Position numbers and translations under genes: made by a program. This document shows positions 1-7,647 of a stretch of DNA of 64,000 nt, piece after piece. This stretch comes from Aeromonas bestiarum (GTDB lineage Bacteria > Pseudomonadota > Gammaproteobacteria > Enterobacterales > Aeromonadaceae): assembly GCF_000819745.1 (NCBI RefSeq), contig NZ_CDDA01000021.1:58279-122278 (forward strand). Direction: 5' to 3'. The notes under the pieces are model-generated. The model was not told the origin of the DNA. It was given only the letters and a program-made list of their open reading frames with translations, and searched no databases. Within the stretch, counting starts at the first letter, position 1. Each line of letters begins with the position of its first letter.

Positions 1-507
1 GCGCGCCTCGCGCACGAACAGGTTGCGCGACTCCTGATGATGCTGGCGCGGCATTATGATGAAGGCGAACAGCCGGTAGAGCCACATGTAGGGCAAGATG
101 TGCTGGCCGACCCGGCCAAGCTGCACCAATACCCGGGAGCGGATGTCGAGCCGCAGTATGGCGCCGCCCAAGACCATGCTCTTGACCCGCTCCGGGCAGA
201 GCTCCGCCAGATGGCGAATGAGGATGGTGCCGAGCGAAATGCCGACGAAGTGGGCGGAGGAAATGCGCAGGTGATCGAGCAGGCGCACTATGTCTTCGGT
301 CACGGCCCGGAAGCTGTAGTGACCCTTGACCACTTGCTGCAACTGGTGGGACTGACCGTGGCCACGCAGGTCCAGCAGCAGCACGTTGAAGTGCTCGCGA
401 TAGGCGCGCAGCTGCTTGAACCAGATGGAGGAGCTGCCACCTGCGCCGTGCACGAATACCACCCAATCCCTGTCGGGGCCAAGCTCGAACGTCTTGTGAT
501 ACAGCAT
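1..507 (-). CDS. alpha/beta hydrolase, 3' part missing
   Basis: An open frame runs from an ATG at 507 to the window edge (169 codons, no stop), so the C-terminus lies outside. The N-terminus has the fold's usual layout: an oxyanion-loop stretch FVHGAGGSS near residues 14-22, a core strand followed by LDLRGHG, and the nucleophile elbow G-I-S-L-G, where the Ser is the predicted catalytic nucleophile. The catalytic Asp and His would lie in the missing part. The family includes esterases, lipases and C-C hydrolases; the substrate cannot be told. No signal peptide is visible, so a cytoplasmic enzyme is expected. It is divergent from the YjbR-type gene starting at 614. Confidence 0.8.
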   Translation of the reverse strand, partial: MLYHKTFELGPDRDWVVFVHGAGGSSSIWFKQLRAYREHFNVLLLDLRGHGQSHQLQQVVKGHYSFRAVTEDIVRLLDHLRISSAHFVGISLGTILIRHLAELCPERVKSMVLGGAILRLDIRSRVLVQLGRVGQHILPYMWLYRLFAFIIMPRQHHQESRNLFVREAR

Positions 508-613
508 CTTGCGACTCCCTCATCGACGGCATTGGGGTATAGTAGGCGCGCATCTTAGCAGATATTTTCACCTAAAAAATACGTTTGCATGGCAACTGGC
601 GAGGAGCGTGACC

Positions 614-970
614 ATGGAGTTGACGAGTTTGAGAGCCTTTTTGCTGACCCTGCCGGGCGCTCAGGAGGACACCCCCTTCGGCCCGGAGATCCTGGTCTAT
701 CGCATCGCAGGCAAGATGTTTGCGCTGGTGGATTGGCAGGCAGAGCCGCTCACCATCAACCTCAAATGCGAGCCCGACCTCGCCCTGCTGCTGCGGGAGA
801 TCCATCCCGAGGTCAAACCCGGCTGGCACATGAACAAGCAGCACTGGAACACGGTTACCCTGAGCAACACCCTGGCCGACGATCTCTGGCAAGGCTGGGT
901 GCACCACTCCTATGAGCGGGTGGTCGCCGGTCTGCCCAAGGCCAAACGGCCGCAAGCGCCGACACTGTGA
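614..970 (+). CDS. MmcQ/YjbR family DNA-binding-like protein
   Basis: 118 aa, the usual size of the YjbR (CyaY-like fold) family. Family hallmarks visible are an N-terminal helix with LPGAQEDTPFGP, the strand VYRIAGKMFALVDW, a basic/Cys strand TINLKCEP, and the late HMNKQHWNTV block followed by a terminal helix with the YERVVAGLPK motif. The start at 614 is chosen because GAGGAG lies about 10 nt upstream and the family begins here; an upstream in-frame start at 509 would add 35 unlike residues. Function is unknown; the fold suggests nucleic-acid or small-ligand binding. The stop overlaps the GTG of the next gene, so the two are probably translationally coupled. Confidence 0.85.
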   Translation: MELTSLRAFLLTLPGAQEDTPFGPEILVYRIAGKMFALVDWQAEPLTINLKCEPDLALLLREIHPEVKPGWHMNKQHWNTVTLSNTLADDLWQGWVHHSYERVVAGLPKAKRPQAPTL

Positions 971-1455
971 GCAGCCCCATGCCAGAGCAGCCCAAGATAG
1001 TCCCGCTGAGCGAGCAGCATATCCCCACCCTCATCACCCTGTTCGAGCAGTCGGTACGCCGACGCGGCCCCGAGCACTACAGCGAGGCCCAGGTAGAGCA
1101 GTGGGCCCTCGGCGCCCATCATCCCGGCTTTGTCAGCCAGTTGCGTGAGCACCACGGCTGGGTGCTGGAGCAGGCCGGTGCCGCGCTCGGCTTCGTCACC
1201 CTCAGCAACGATGGTCACCTGAGCCTGCTCTATGTGAGCGCCGACCATCAACGGCAGGGGCTTGGCGGTCTCTTGCTCGCCACCGCCCTCAGCCAGGCCG
1301 CTCGGCTCGGCATCGAGACCCTGACGACGGAAGCCAGCACCTTCAGCTATGGGCTATTTTTACGGTATGGCTTTGAGCTGACCGGATTGGAAAGCGTGGA
1401 GCGCGGCGGGGTCGATTTTATCCGCTATCGTCTGCACTGGCGCTTGCCAAGCTAG
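967..1455 (+). CDS. GNAT family N-acetyltransferase
   Basis: 162 aa from a GTG overlapping the preceding stop (GTGA); an ATG at 979 is an equally possible start. The acetyl-CoA binding motif A is clear (LLYVSADHQRQGLGGLLL, Q/R-x-x-G-x-G/A), followed by the helix carrying ALSQAARLG and the final strands with FLRYGFELTG, typical of YafP/PhnO-like GNATs. It should transfer an acetyl group to an amine, but the acceptor cannot be told. It is in an apparent operon with the YjbR-type gene. Confidence 0.85.
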   Translation: MSSPMPEQPKIVPLSEQHIPTLITLFEQSVRRRGPEHYSEAQVEQWALGAHHPGFVSQLREHHGWVLEQAGAALGFVTLSNDGHLSLLYVSADHQRQGLGGLLLATALSQAARLGIETLTTEASTFSYGLFLRYGFELTGLESVERGGVDFIRYRLHWRLPS

Positions 1456-1510
1456 GTCCAGCCACTAAAATACGCACAGTTTTTCCGTATTGTTGAGGAT
1501 TGAGGCCCCC

Positions 1511-1846
1511 ATGGTTGTAGAAAGCGAAGGCTATATCGCCCTGATTGAGTATCTGGTGGAGAGTCTGGGACTGTTTGAAACCCAGCAACAGAGCAGTGGT
1601 GAACAGACCATCGAAGATCTGGTGAGCGGCCGGGTGGCCGGCAACCTGATGGCCATCTGCGAACAGAACCCGCAGCTCGATCCCAAGTTGCGCTTCATGA
1701 TCATGCAGGAAGCCGATGCCGTGGTCGCCGATCTGGAAGAGGTGCTCTCCGCCGTCTGGCTGCGCGCCCCGACCCCGGCCCAGCAAGCCTTCCTCGAAGA
1801 GTTCATCGATCTCATCAAGAACCTGTTTGACGGCGCCATCAGCTAG
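1511..1846 (+). CDS. DUF3802 family protein
   Basis: 111 aa, acidic and all-helical in appearance. The N-terminus MVVESEGYIALIEYLVESLG and the C-terminal LEEFIDLIKNLFDG match the small DUF3802 family that I recognise from Vibrio, Shewanella and Aeromonas. The ATG at 1511 follows a TGAGG-type ribosome site and is preferred over an in-frame start at 1490, which would add seven residues not seen in the family. No catalytic motif, signal peptide or membrane segment is visible. Function unknown. Confidence 0.8.
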   Translation: MVVESEGYIALIEYLVESLGLFETQQQSSGEQTIEDLVSGRVAGNLMAICEQNPQLDPKLRFMIMQEADAVVADLEEVLSAVWLRAPTPAQQAFLEEFIDLIKNLFDGAIS

Positions 1847-2003
1847 CCCGTCGAGACAGCTTGTCGCCGTAACGCAGACCCGATCGCCCGTATTTTCCCG
1901 CAAACAGCACACATGAAAAGGGCCGCCTTCAACGGGCAGCCCTGCTTGCTATCATTTCAACTCATCAAGCTTTTCAATGACTTTTAATGAATATCGAGGC
2001 AAG

Positions 2004-2092
2004 AAATGTGTCTGGTCTTGGCTCCCATCCTTGGGAGCTACCAAGTTAGGCAAGGTCGATCCGGTTTAGTTCCCGACCATGACACATTTTTT
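2004..2092 (+). ncRNA. structured intergenic element, candidate small RNA
   Basis: Three nested stems form a clean three-way junction. The outer stem is AAATGTGTC (2004-2012) with GACACATTT (2081-2089). An inner arm is CTTGG+CTCCCA (2017-2027) with TGGGAG (2032-2037) and CCAAG (2041-2045), with a three-base bulge. The second arm is GGTCG (2054-2058) with CGACC (2074-2078). The outer stem runs into six T (2087-2092), as in an intrinsic terminator read on the plus strand. No known RNA family was recognised and no convincing promoter was seen. The rest of the 1847-2212 gap holds a weak hairpin near 1920-1945 and the terminator at 2146-2173. Confidence 0.4.
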
Positions 2093-2145
2093 ACGATTTT
2101 TTCATCGCGCTGACACTCAGCTTGTTCAGCGGTACTTTGATCACC

Positions 2146-2173
2146 AAAAAGAGCCGCAGCTGCGGCTCTTTTT
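2146..2173. terminator. bidirectional intrinsic terminator
   Basis: Perfect 13-bp stem AAAAAGAGCCGCA / TGCGGCTCTTTTT with a GC loop. T-runs on both strands make it usable for transcripts arriving from the left and for msrA on the minus strand. Confidence 0.85.
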
Positions 2174-2212
2174 CATGCGGAAACAGGGAGTCGCCGAACG
2201 CGGCCCTGCCGC

Positions 2213-2845
2213 TTAGCGATTGAGGCTCGGCGGCAGGCAGACACCTATGCCACCCAGTCCGCAATACCCTTCCGGATTCTTCTCCAGATATTGCTGATGG
2301 TAATCCTCGGCGTAATAGAAGGGCGCCAGCGGCAAGATGCGGGTGCTGATGGCGCGGCTGTCACCACTGGCCATCATGGCCTGCTGATAGGCCGCCATGC
2401 TCTGCTGGGCAATGACCTGCTGGCTCTCGTCGGCATAGAAGATCACCGAGCGGTACTGGGTGCCGACATCACCGCCCTGGCGCATGCCTTGGGCCGGATC
2501 GTGCTGCTCCCAGAACAGCTTGAGCAGATCGCCGTAGCCGATCACCTTGGGATCAAACACCACCTGCACCGTCTCGGCATGGCCGGTCAGCCCGCTGCAC
2601 ACCTCCTTGTAGGTCGGATTCTGGGTGACCCCGCCCTGATAGCCGGCGGCGGTGGAGTAAACCCCTGGCTGTTGCCAGAACAGGCGCTCCACGCCCCAGA
2701 AACAGCCCATGCCAAACCAGGCTACCGCCATCTCTTCAGGCCAGGGACCCTGGGTCGGGTGGCCATTGACCGCATGCTGCTGGCCAATCACCATAGTCTC
2801 GCGGCGTCCCGGCAGCGCGTCTGCCGGTGAAATAATCTGTTCCAT
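2213..2845 (-). CDS. msrA: peptide methionine sulfoxide reductase MsrA
   Basis: Reduces the S-epimer of methionine sulfoxide in proteins and free substrates, using thioredoxin. 210 aa, the length of the enteric-type MsrA with an N-terminal extension. The catalytic motif G-C-F-W-G has its Cys at residue 48; further hallmarks are [23 protein letters not shown] and GTQYRS. C-terminal cysteines near 195 and 203 (GYCGLGG..GVC) fit the resolving cysteines. No signal peptide, so cytoplasmic. Single gene, divergent from argA. Confidence 0.97.
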   Translation of the reverse strand: MEQIISPADALPGRRETMVIGQQHAVNGHPTQGPWPEEMAVAWFGMGCFWGVERLFWQQPGVYSTAAGYQGGVTQNPTYKEVCSGLTGHAETVQVVFDPKVIGYGDLLKLFWEQHDPAQGMRQGGDVGTQYRSVIFYADESQQVIAQQSMAAYQQAMMASGDSRAISTRILPLAPFYYAEDYHQQYLEKNPEGYCGLGGIGVCLPPSLNR

Positions 2846-3049
2846 GAACCCTGTCCTTGTATAAAAACCTGTGCGATCGCACAGCTGACGAAAAGGAGTC
2901 TCGAAGATAACAGTTTATGGGCCGGGATCAACCAAGGCCGCAGCCACGCTGGGATGGCGGCATCCTCTAGCGTCCGGCGGGAGTCCCTCATCCCCCGTCA
3001 GCCCAAATGGCGGCATAAAACGGCAAAATCAATATTTAGTCTTGATTTG

Positions 3050-3063
3050 TGAATTTATTTTCA
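3050..3063 (+). promoter_or_regulatory. putative ARG box (ArgR operator) upstream of argA
   Basis: TGAATTTATTTTCA matches the ArgR half-site palindrome TGAAT-N4-ATTCA with one mismatch and lies 43 nt before the argA start. ArgR boxes are normally paired; the neighbouring 18-bp window upstream is only weakly similar, so only one good box is claimed. Confidence 0.5.
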
Positions 3064-3105
3064 TATATTGAGCCCATTGCTGTTTTTTTATGGAAGAAGC
3101 CACAA

Positions 3106-4434
3106 GTGCGTGAACGCGAACCCAGCCTGGTCTATGCCTTTCGGCAGTCTACCCCCTATGTCAATGTGCACAGAGGCGCCACCTTTGTGCTGATGATGGG
3201 AGGGGAAGCCATCTGCCACCCCAATTTTGCCAATATCGTCAGCGATATCGCCCTGCTGCAGACGCTGGGAATTCGTTTGGTGCTGGTGTTCGGTTCACGT
3301 CCGCAAAACGACGAGGCACTGGCTCGCGCGGGCATCGAAGCCCAGTACCACAGGCGGATCCGGGTCACCGATGACGAGAGCTTCGCCATCATCAAACAAG
3401 TGTGTGGCGGCCTGCAGTACGACATCACGGCCCAGCTCTCCATGGGGCTGGCCAACACCCCCATGCAGGGGGCCCGCATCAGTGTGGTGAGTGGCAACTT
3501 CGTCACCGCCCAGCCGCTGGGGGTGGATGATGGCATCGACTTTTGCCACAGCGGTCGGGTACGCCGCATCGACGTGGAGGGGATCACCCGCCAGCTGGAT
3601 CAGAAGGGGCTGGTGCTCATCTCCCCCATCGGTTGCTCGGTCACCGGCGAGAGCTTCAACCTGAGCTCGGAAGAGGTCGCCCGCCGGGTGGCAGTAGATC
3701 TGAAAGCCGACAAGCTTATCTGTTTCAGCAGCACCCAGGGCGTCATGGACAGACACGGCGAAGCCATCTCGGAGCTCTTCCCCGAGCAGGCCGAGGAGCT
3801 GCTGGTGGAGCTGGAGCAGGCGGGTGAAGAGATGTCCGGCACAGCCCGTTACCTGCGTGCGGCGATTGCCTCCTGCCGGGGCGGCGTGCCCCGCTCCCAT
3901 CTGGTGAGCTATCAGGATGACGGCGCCATGCTGCAGGAGCTGTTCAGTCGCGATGGCCTCGGTACCCAGATAGTGCGGGAAAGCGCCGAGCAGGCCCGCG
4001 CCGCCACCATCGAAGACATTGGCGGCATTCTGGATCTCATTCGCCCGTTGGAGGAGGACGGCATTTTGGTGCGCCGCTCTCGCGAGCAGCTGGAGATGGA
4101 AATAGACAAGTTCACCATCATAGAGCGCGACGGCCTCATCATCGGCTGCGCGGCGCTCTACTGCTTCATGGAAGAGGCGATGGCGGAGATGGCCTGCGTC
4201 GCCATTCACCCCGAGTATCGCAACTCCAATCGGGGGGATCAGCTGGTGGCCAAGGTGGCCGAGCGGGCCAAGCGGCTCGGCATTCGTCGCCTGTTCGTGC
4301 TCACTACCCGCTCCATTCACTGGTTCCGGGAACGGGGCTTCGATCCGCTGGAGGTGGAAGACCTGCCGGTGGAACGGCAACGGCTCTACAACTGGCAGCG
4401 CCGCTCCAAGGTTTTGTCAAAAACCATTTCGTAA
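3106..4434 (+). CDS. argA: amino-acid N-acetyltransferase (N-acetylglutamate synthase)
   Basis: First step of arginine synthesis: acetyl-CoA plus L-glutamate to N-acetylglutamate. From a GTG at 3106 (ribosome site GGAAG ahead) the product is 442 aa, matching the classic ArgA length. An upstream in-frame GTG at 3049 would begin inside the predicted ARG box and add unlike residues. The N-terminal amino-acid-kinase-like domain (about 1-280) shows [28 protein letters not shown] and [12 protein letters not shown]. The C-terminal GNAT domain shows [29 protein letters not shown] and the terminal [10 protein letters not shown]. Expected to be arginine-sensitive and ArgR-repressed. Confidence 0.95.
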   Translation: MREREPSLVYAFRQSTPYVNVHRGATFVLMMGGEAICHPNFANIVSDIALLQTLGIRLVLVFGSRPQNDEALARAGIEAQYHRRIRVTDDESFAIIKQVCGGLQYDITAQLSMGLANTPMQGARISVVSGNFVTAQPLGVDDGIDFCHSGRVRRIDVEGITRQLDQKGLVLISPIGCSVTGESFNLSSEEVARRVAVDLKADKLICFSSTQGVMDRHGEAISELFPEQAEELLVELEQAGEEMSGTARYLRAAIASCRGGVPRSHLVSYQDDGAMLQELFSRDGLGTQIVRESAEQARAATIEDIGGILDLIRPLEEDGILVRRSREQLEMEIDKFTIIERDGLIIGCAALYCFMEEAMAEMACVAIHPEYRNSNRGDQLVAKVAERAKRLGIRRLFVLTTRSIHWFRERGFDPLEVEDLPVERQRLYNWQRRSKVLSKTIS

Positions 4435-4488
4435 CTTGTTGATCTTGTGCCGAGTTGTCGTCGATTGTTAACTTTTTCACAATCTCGA

Positions 4489-4518
4489 TTGACAGTGCAA
4501 TCCAGCACAGGGTATTTC
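4489..4518 (+). promoter_or_regulatory. putative lysC promoter
   Basis: TTGACA at 4489-4494 is a perfect -35. An 18-nt spacer leads to a weak -10 (TATTTC, 4513-4518). Transcription would begin about 4524, just at the 5' end of the lysine riboswitch, which supports the assignment despite the poor -10. Confidence 0.45.
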
Positions 4519-4522
4519 TAAT

Positions 4523-4765
4523 TGCACTCCACCGCCTGCGGTGGAGCCAGAAGAGGAGCGCTGCCCAGGCAGCCCAAGGGAGGACACCAGCGTCCGATGA
4601 ACTTGGGTCAGGGGGAGCAGCGCCGAGACGGGTGAGGCAACTGGATACCTCAACGTCGGCTGCGGGGGCTGAATCCCCCGGGTTGTCATCGGTAGTGGTC
4701 ATCCCCCACCGCGCCCCATCAGGGGCGGGTACGGGATGGGCTCTGCGGGTGGAGTGCTTCTGGCC
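4523..4765 (+). promoter_or_regulatory. lysine riboswitch (L-box) of lysC
   Basis: The leader contains the conserved L-box blocks in order and closely follows the E. coli lysC leader: a 5' hairpin (CTCCACC..GGTGGAG), CCAGAAGAGGAGCG, GCCCA, a long arm, CATCGGTAG-like junction sequence and the strongly conserved GGGGCTGAATCCCC followed by GGGTTGTCA. CCAGAAG (4547-4553) pairs with CTTCTGG (4757-4763) to close the basal P1 stem. The expression platform (4766-4856) has no obvious terminator, so control at translation start is more likely; the site AGGAG is at 4847-4851. Lysine binding should lower lysC expression. Confidence 0.9.
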
Positions 4766-4856
4766 GGGATAGCTTCTCTCATTCCTGCCATTTTCAGCCT
4801 CCTCCTCTCTTTTTGCCCGATGGAACCGGATTTTTATATTAAGACAGGAGTAAGCA

Positions 4857-6209
4857 ATGAGCCCGATCAATGTCGCCAAGTTTGGCGGAACCAGTGTCGC
4901 CAATGCCGCGGCCATGAACAATTGCGCCAATGTGGTGCTGGCCAATCCGGCAACCCGGGTGGTGGTACTGAGCGCCAGCGCCGGCGTCACCAACCTGCTG
5001 GTGGCCCTGGCCCAGGGCGATCTCGACGAGACGGGCCAGGAGGCTCAGCTGGCCAAACTGGCCGAGATCCAGCAGGCCATACTGACGGCGCTGGGTGACC
5101 CAAGCGATCTGAGCACCCTGATCCATGCCACCCTAGGCGAGATCCGCACCATGGCGCGCCAGGCCAGTCAGCATACGGATGCCGAGCTGGCCGATCGCCT
5201 CATCGCCTGCGGCGAGCTGATGTCCACCCGCCTCTTCACCGAGCTGCTGCGCCAGCGCGGCGTCAAGGCCCACTGGCAGGATGTGCGTCAGCTGATGCGC
5301 ACCGACAGCCGCTTTGGCAAGGCGACCGTGGATCTCGCCGCCACCCGCATCCTCTGCCAGCAGGCACTGGGCCCTCTGCTCGGCGACAGCCTCATCATCA
5401 CCCAGGGCTTCATCGGCTCGGATGCCGATGGCCGCACCACCACCCTAGGTCGGGGCGGCTCCGATTACAGCGCCGCCCTGCTTGCCGAGGCCCTGGATGC
5501 GGGCAGCATAGAGATCTGGACCGACGTACCCGGCATCTACACCACGGATCCGCGCCTCGTCACCCGCGCCCGCCCCATCCCCGAAATCAGCTTCGTCGAG
5601 GCGGCCGAGATGGCCACCTTCGGCGCCAAGGTGCTGCACCCGGCCACCCTGCAGCCGGCGGTACGCCAGGACATACCCGTGTTTGTCGGCTCCAGCAAGG
5701 ATCCGGCGGCCGGCGGCACCTGGATCCGCGCCAGCACCCGCACCAGCCCGCTGTTTCGCGCCGTGGCGCTGCGCCGCCAGCAGGTACTGGTCACACTGCA
5801 CAGCCTCAACATGTTCCACGCCTATGGCTTCCTGGCCGAGGTGTTCGGCATCCTGGCCCGTCACCGCATCTCGGTGGATCTCATCACCACTTCAGAGGTG
5901 AGCGTGTCGCTGACACTGGATCACACCGGCAGCCAGAGCAACGGCGAGCCCATCTTGAGCGACAAGGTGCTGGCCGAGCTGGGTCAGCTGTGCAAGGTGA
6001 AGGTGGAGACAGGGCTGGCGCTGGTAGCGCTGATCGGCAACCGCATGAGCGAGGCGGCCGGGGTGGGCAGTCAGGTCTTTGACGCCATCCGCGAGCACAA
6101 CATCCGCATGATCTGTTATGGCGCCAGCGCCCATAACCTCTGCTTCCTGGTCAAGGAAGAAGAGGCAGGCCACATAGTCAACCGCCTCCACCAGGAGCTG
6201 CTCGACTGA
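4857..6209 (+). CDS. lysC: lysine-sensitive aspartokinase III
   Basis: Phosphorylates L-aspartate to open the lysine/threonine/methionine pathway. 450 aa, close to E. coli LysC (449). The kinase domain carries KFGGTSV at 8-14, RLIACGELMSTR, GRGGSDYSA and WTDVPGIYTTDPR. The C-terminal third holds the two ACT-type regulatory repeats (blocks around SLNMFHAYGFLAEVF and NRMSEAAGVGSQVFDAI). There is no fused homoserine dehydrogenase domain. AGGAG sits 6 nt before the ATG. The upstream lysine riboswitch makes the lysine-responsive isozyme assignment firm. Confidence 0.97.
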   Translation: MSPINVAKFGGTSVANAAAMNNCANVVLANPATRVVVLSASAGVTNLLVALAQGDLDETGQEAQLAKLAEIQQAILTALGDPSDLSTLIHATLGEIRTMARQASQHTDAELADRLIACGELMSTRLFTELLRQRGVKAHWQDVRQLMRTDSRFGKATVDLAATRILCQQALGPLLGDSLIITQGFIGSDADGRTTTLGRGGSDYSAALLAEALDAGSIEIWTDVPGIYTTDPRLVTRARPIPEISFVEAAEMATFGAKVLHPATLQPAVRQDIPVFVGSSKDPAAGGTWIRASTRTSPLFRAVALRRQQVLVTLHSLNMFHAYGFLAEVFGILARHRISVDLITTSEVSVSLTLDHTGSQSNGEPILSDKVLAELGQLCKVKVETGLALVALIGNRMSEAAGVGSQVFDAIREHNIRMICYGASAHNLCFLVKEEEAGHIVNRLHQELLD

Positions 6210-6233
6210 GCCAGCCGAGGTTTGACACCGCAT

Positions 6234-6265
6234 AAAAGAGGGGCACCCAGGGTGCCCCTCTTTTC
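6234..6265. terminator. intrinsic terminator after lysC
   Basis: AAAAGAGGGGCACCC / GGGTGCCCCTCTTTT stem with a very short loop and T-runs on both strands; shared by lysC and the convergent gene at 6305. Confidence 0.85.
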
Positions 6266-6304
6266 GTTGCGGCCAAGGTCATAGACGCAGATAGTCGCGC
6301 CCGT

Positions 6305-7393
6305 TTACCCCGCCAGGGTGGGCACCGGCAGCAGACAGGCGCGGATCGCCTCGCGCAGGCTAGCGAGTCGGGCCAGCAGCGCCGCCTGGTCAAGCCCGGC
6401 TTCGTCCGGTCCCAGGTTGTCCGCCAGCTCGGCGAAGTGCTCGGTCACAGCCCGCTCCAGCCAGTCGAGCCGGCGCAGGGTGAGCGGACCGCAGCTCTTG
6501 CCGCTGAGATCATCCTGGATGTCGAGCCTGTGGCTGCGATACATGTCGCGCCACCAGTTGGCGGCCAGCGCCGCGTTGCTGGCCAGTGCCGAGCGCCACT
6601 CCCCCTGCAAGCCCTGCAAGCGGGCCAGCACGGGGGCGCTGGCGCCCTCCCGGGTCAGGTATTGCAGCTCGCGCTGCACCCAGGCCAGGCACAGACAGCG
6701 CCAGTAGCGAAACTGCGGCAGGGGATCCGGCTCGTCGAGCCAGAGGCCGGAGAGGGTGCGGGTCTCCAGCCGCTCAGGCACATGAAACTGGGGATCGGAG
6801 AGGCCGTTGGAGTTGAATTCATGACGGGGATCGAACGGCCACATGTAGCCAAAGTCGAACACGGCGATCTGCTGGCCATCGTCGAGCAGGTTGCCCGGGC
6901 TCGGATCCCAGTCAAACCAGCCCCAGTGGGCAAGCTCGGCCTGCACCGCCAGCATCTGCGCCAGATTGCGCTCGTTGAGATCATGCACAGGCACGCCCCG
7001 CAGCCAGGGGGAGATGAGCACCCCGGCCCGGGCCGAGCCGAAGCAGGTACAGACCACATTGGAGAGAATGGTGGGGTGCAGCTCGCGCAGGGCCTCTATC
7101 TCGCGCCGCCGCTCCAGCTCGGTCAGGAAGGCGGTCTTGCCGTCGACGTTGGCCACCAGGGAGTCGTGCCGGCACCGTTTCAGACACCAGTGATGTCCCT
7201 CCACCTTGAGGTGAAACACCTCGGCGGTGAGGCCGTGACGATACACCTTGATCACGGCGGGATGATCCTCCTTGAGTCTCACCAGCTGCGCCAGTGGCAA
7301 GGGGCAATCCCGCTCGCGCCCGATCCGGATCTCCTCCTTGCTCTCCAGCATGCGGAGCAATCTTGCCTGACGTGCCGCTACTTTGGGATTCAT
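6305..7393 (-). CDS. protein with kinase/phosphotransferase-like fold
   Basis: 362 aa, cytoplasmic. It looks like a degenerate member of the protein-kinase/APH superfamily. VIKVYRHG then WCLKRC suggest the ATP-binding beta strands, DWDPSPGNLL resembles the catalytic loop (D-x-x-x-x-N), and VFDFGYMWPFDP resembles the DFG metal-binding segment. The C-terminal 150 residues are helical, Trp-rich and not recognised. The start at 7393 has a good GGAGG site 8 nt upstream. The substrate may be a lipid, sugar or small molecule; LPS-heptose kinases share this layout, but the identity is not established. Confidence 0.6.
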   Translation of the reverse strand: MNPKVAARQARLLRMLESKEEIRIGRERDCPLPLAQLVRLKEDHPAVIKVYRHGLTAEVFHLKVEGHHWCLKRCRHDSLVANVDGKTAFLTELERRREIEALRELHPTILSNVVCTCFGSARAGVLISPWLRGVPVHDLNERNLAQMLAVQAELAHWGWFDWDPSPGNLLDDGQQIAVFDFGYMWPFDPRHEFNSNGLSDPQFHVPERLETRTLSGLWLDEPDPLPQFRYWRCLCLAWVQRELQYLTREGASAPVLARLQGLQGEWRSALASNAALAANWWRDMYRSHRLDIQDDLSGKSCGPLTLRRLDWLERAVTEHFAELADNLGPDEAGLDQAALLARLASLREAIRACLLPVPTLAG

Positions 7394-7647
7394 ACATGCA
7401 CCTCCATCATTATTGAGAGACTAAGCAGCAAGGCAGGCGCAAACCAGCGGCAAAGCGTCATGATGACGCTTTCATCACAGAATGAGTGCGGCCGTCCGAT
7501 CCGGATCACAGTTTGCATGGATCCATGGTCATGAAATATTCATTGTCTGGTCATTAAATTGACAACAAGGAACAAGCCCCTCACCATCGGGTCAAATTAA
7601 ATGCAGCAACCAGTCGCCGTCATCACTCGCTCAAAGGATGAGCTCAT

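Noticed and set aside
3295..4380. Long open frame antisense to argA
   Set aside because: Frame is kept open by GC-rich codon bias; low-complexity His/Gln/Leu composition and no family motif, whereas the argA frame is unmistakable.
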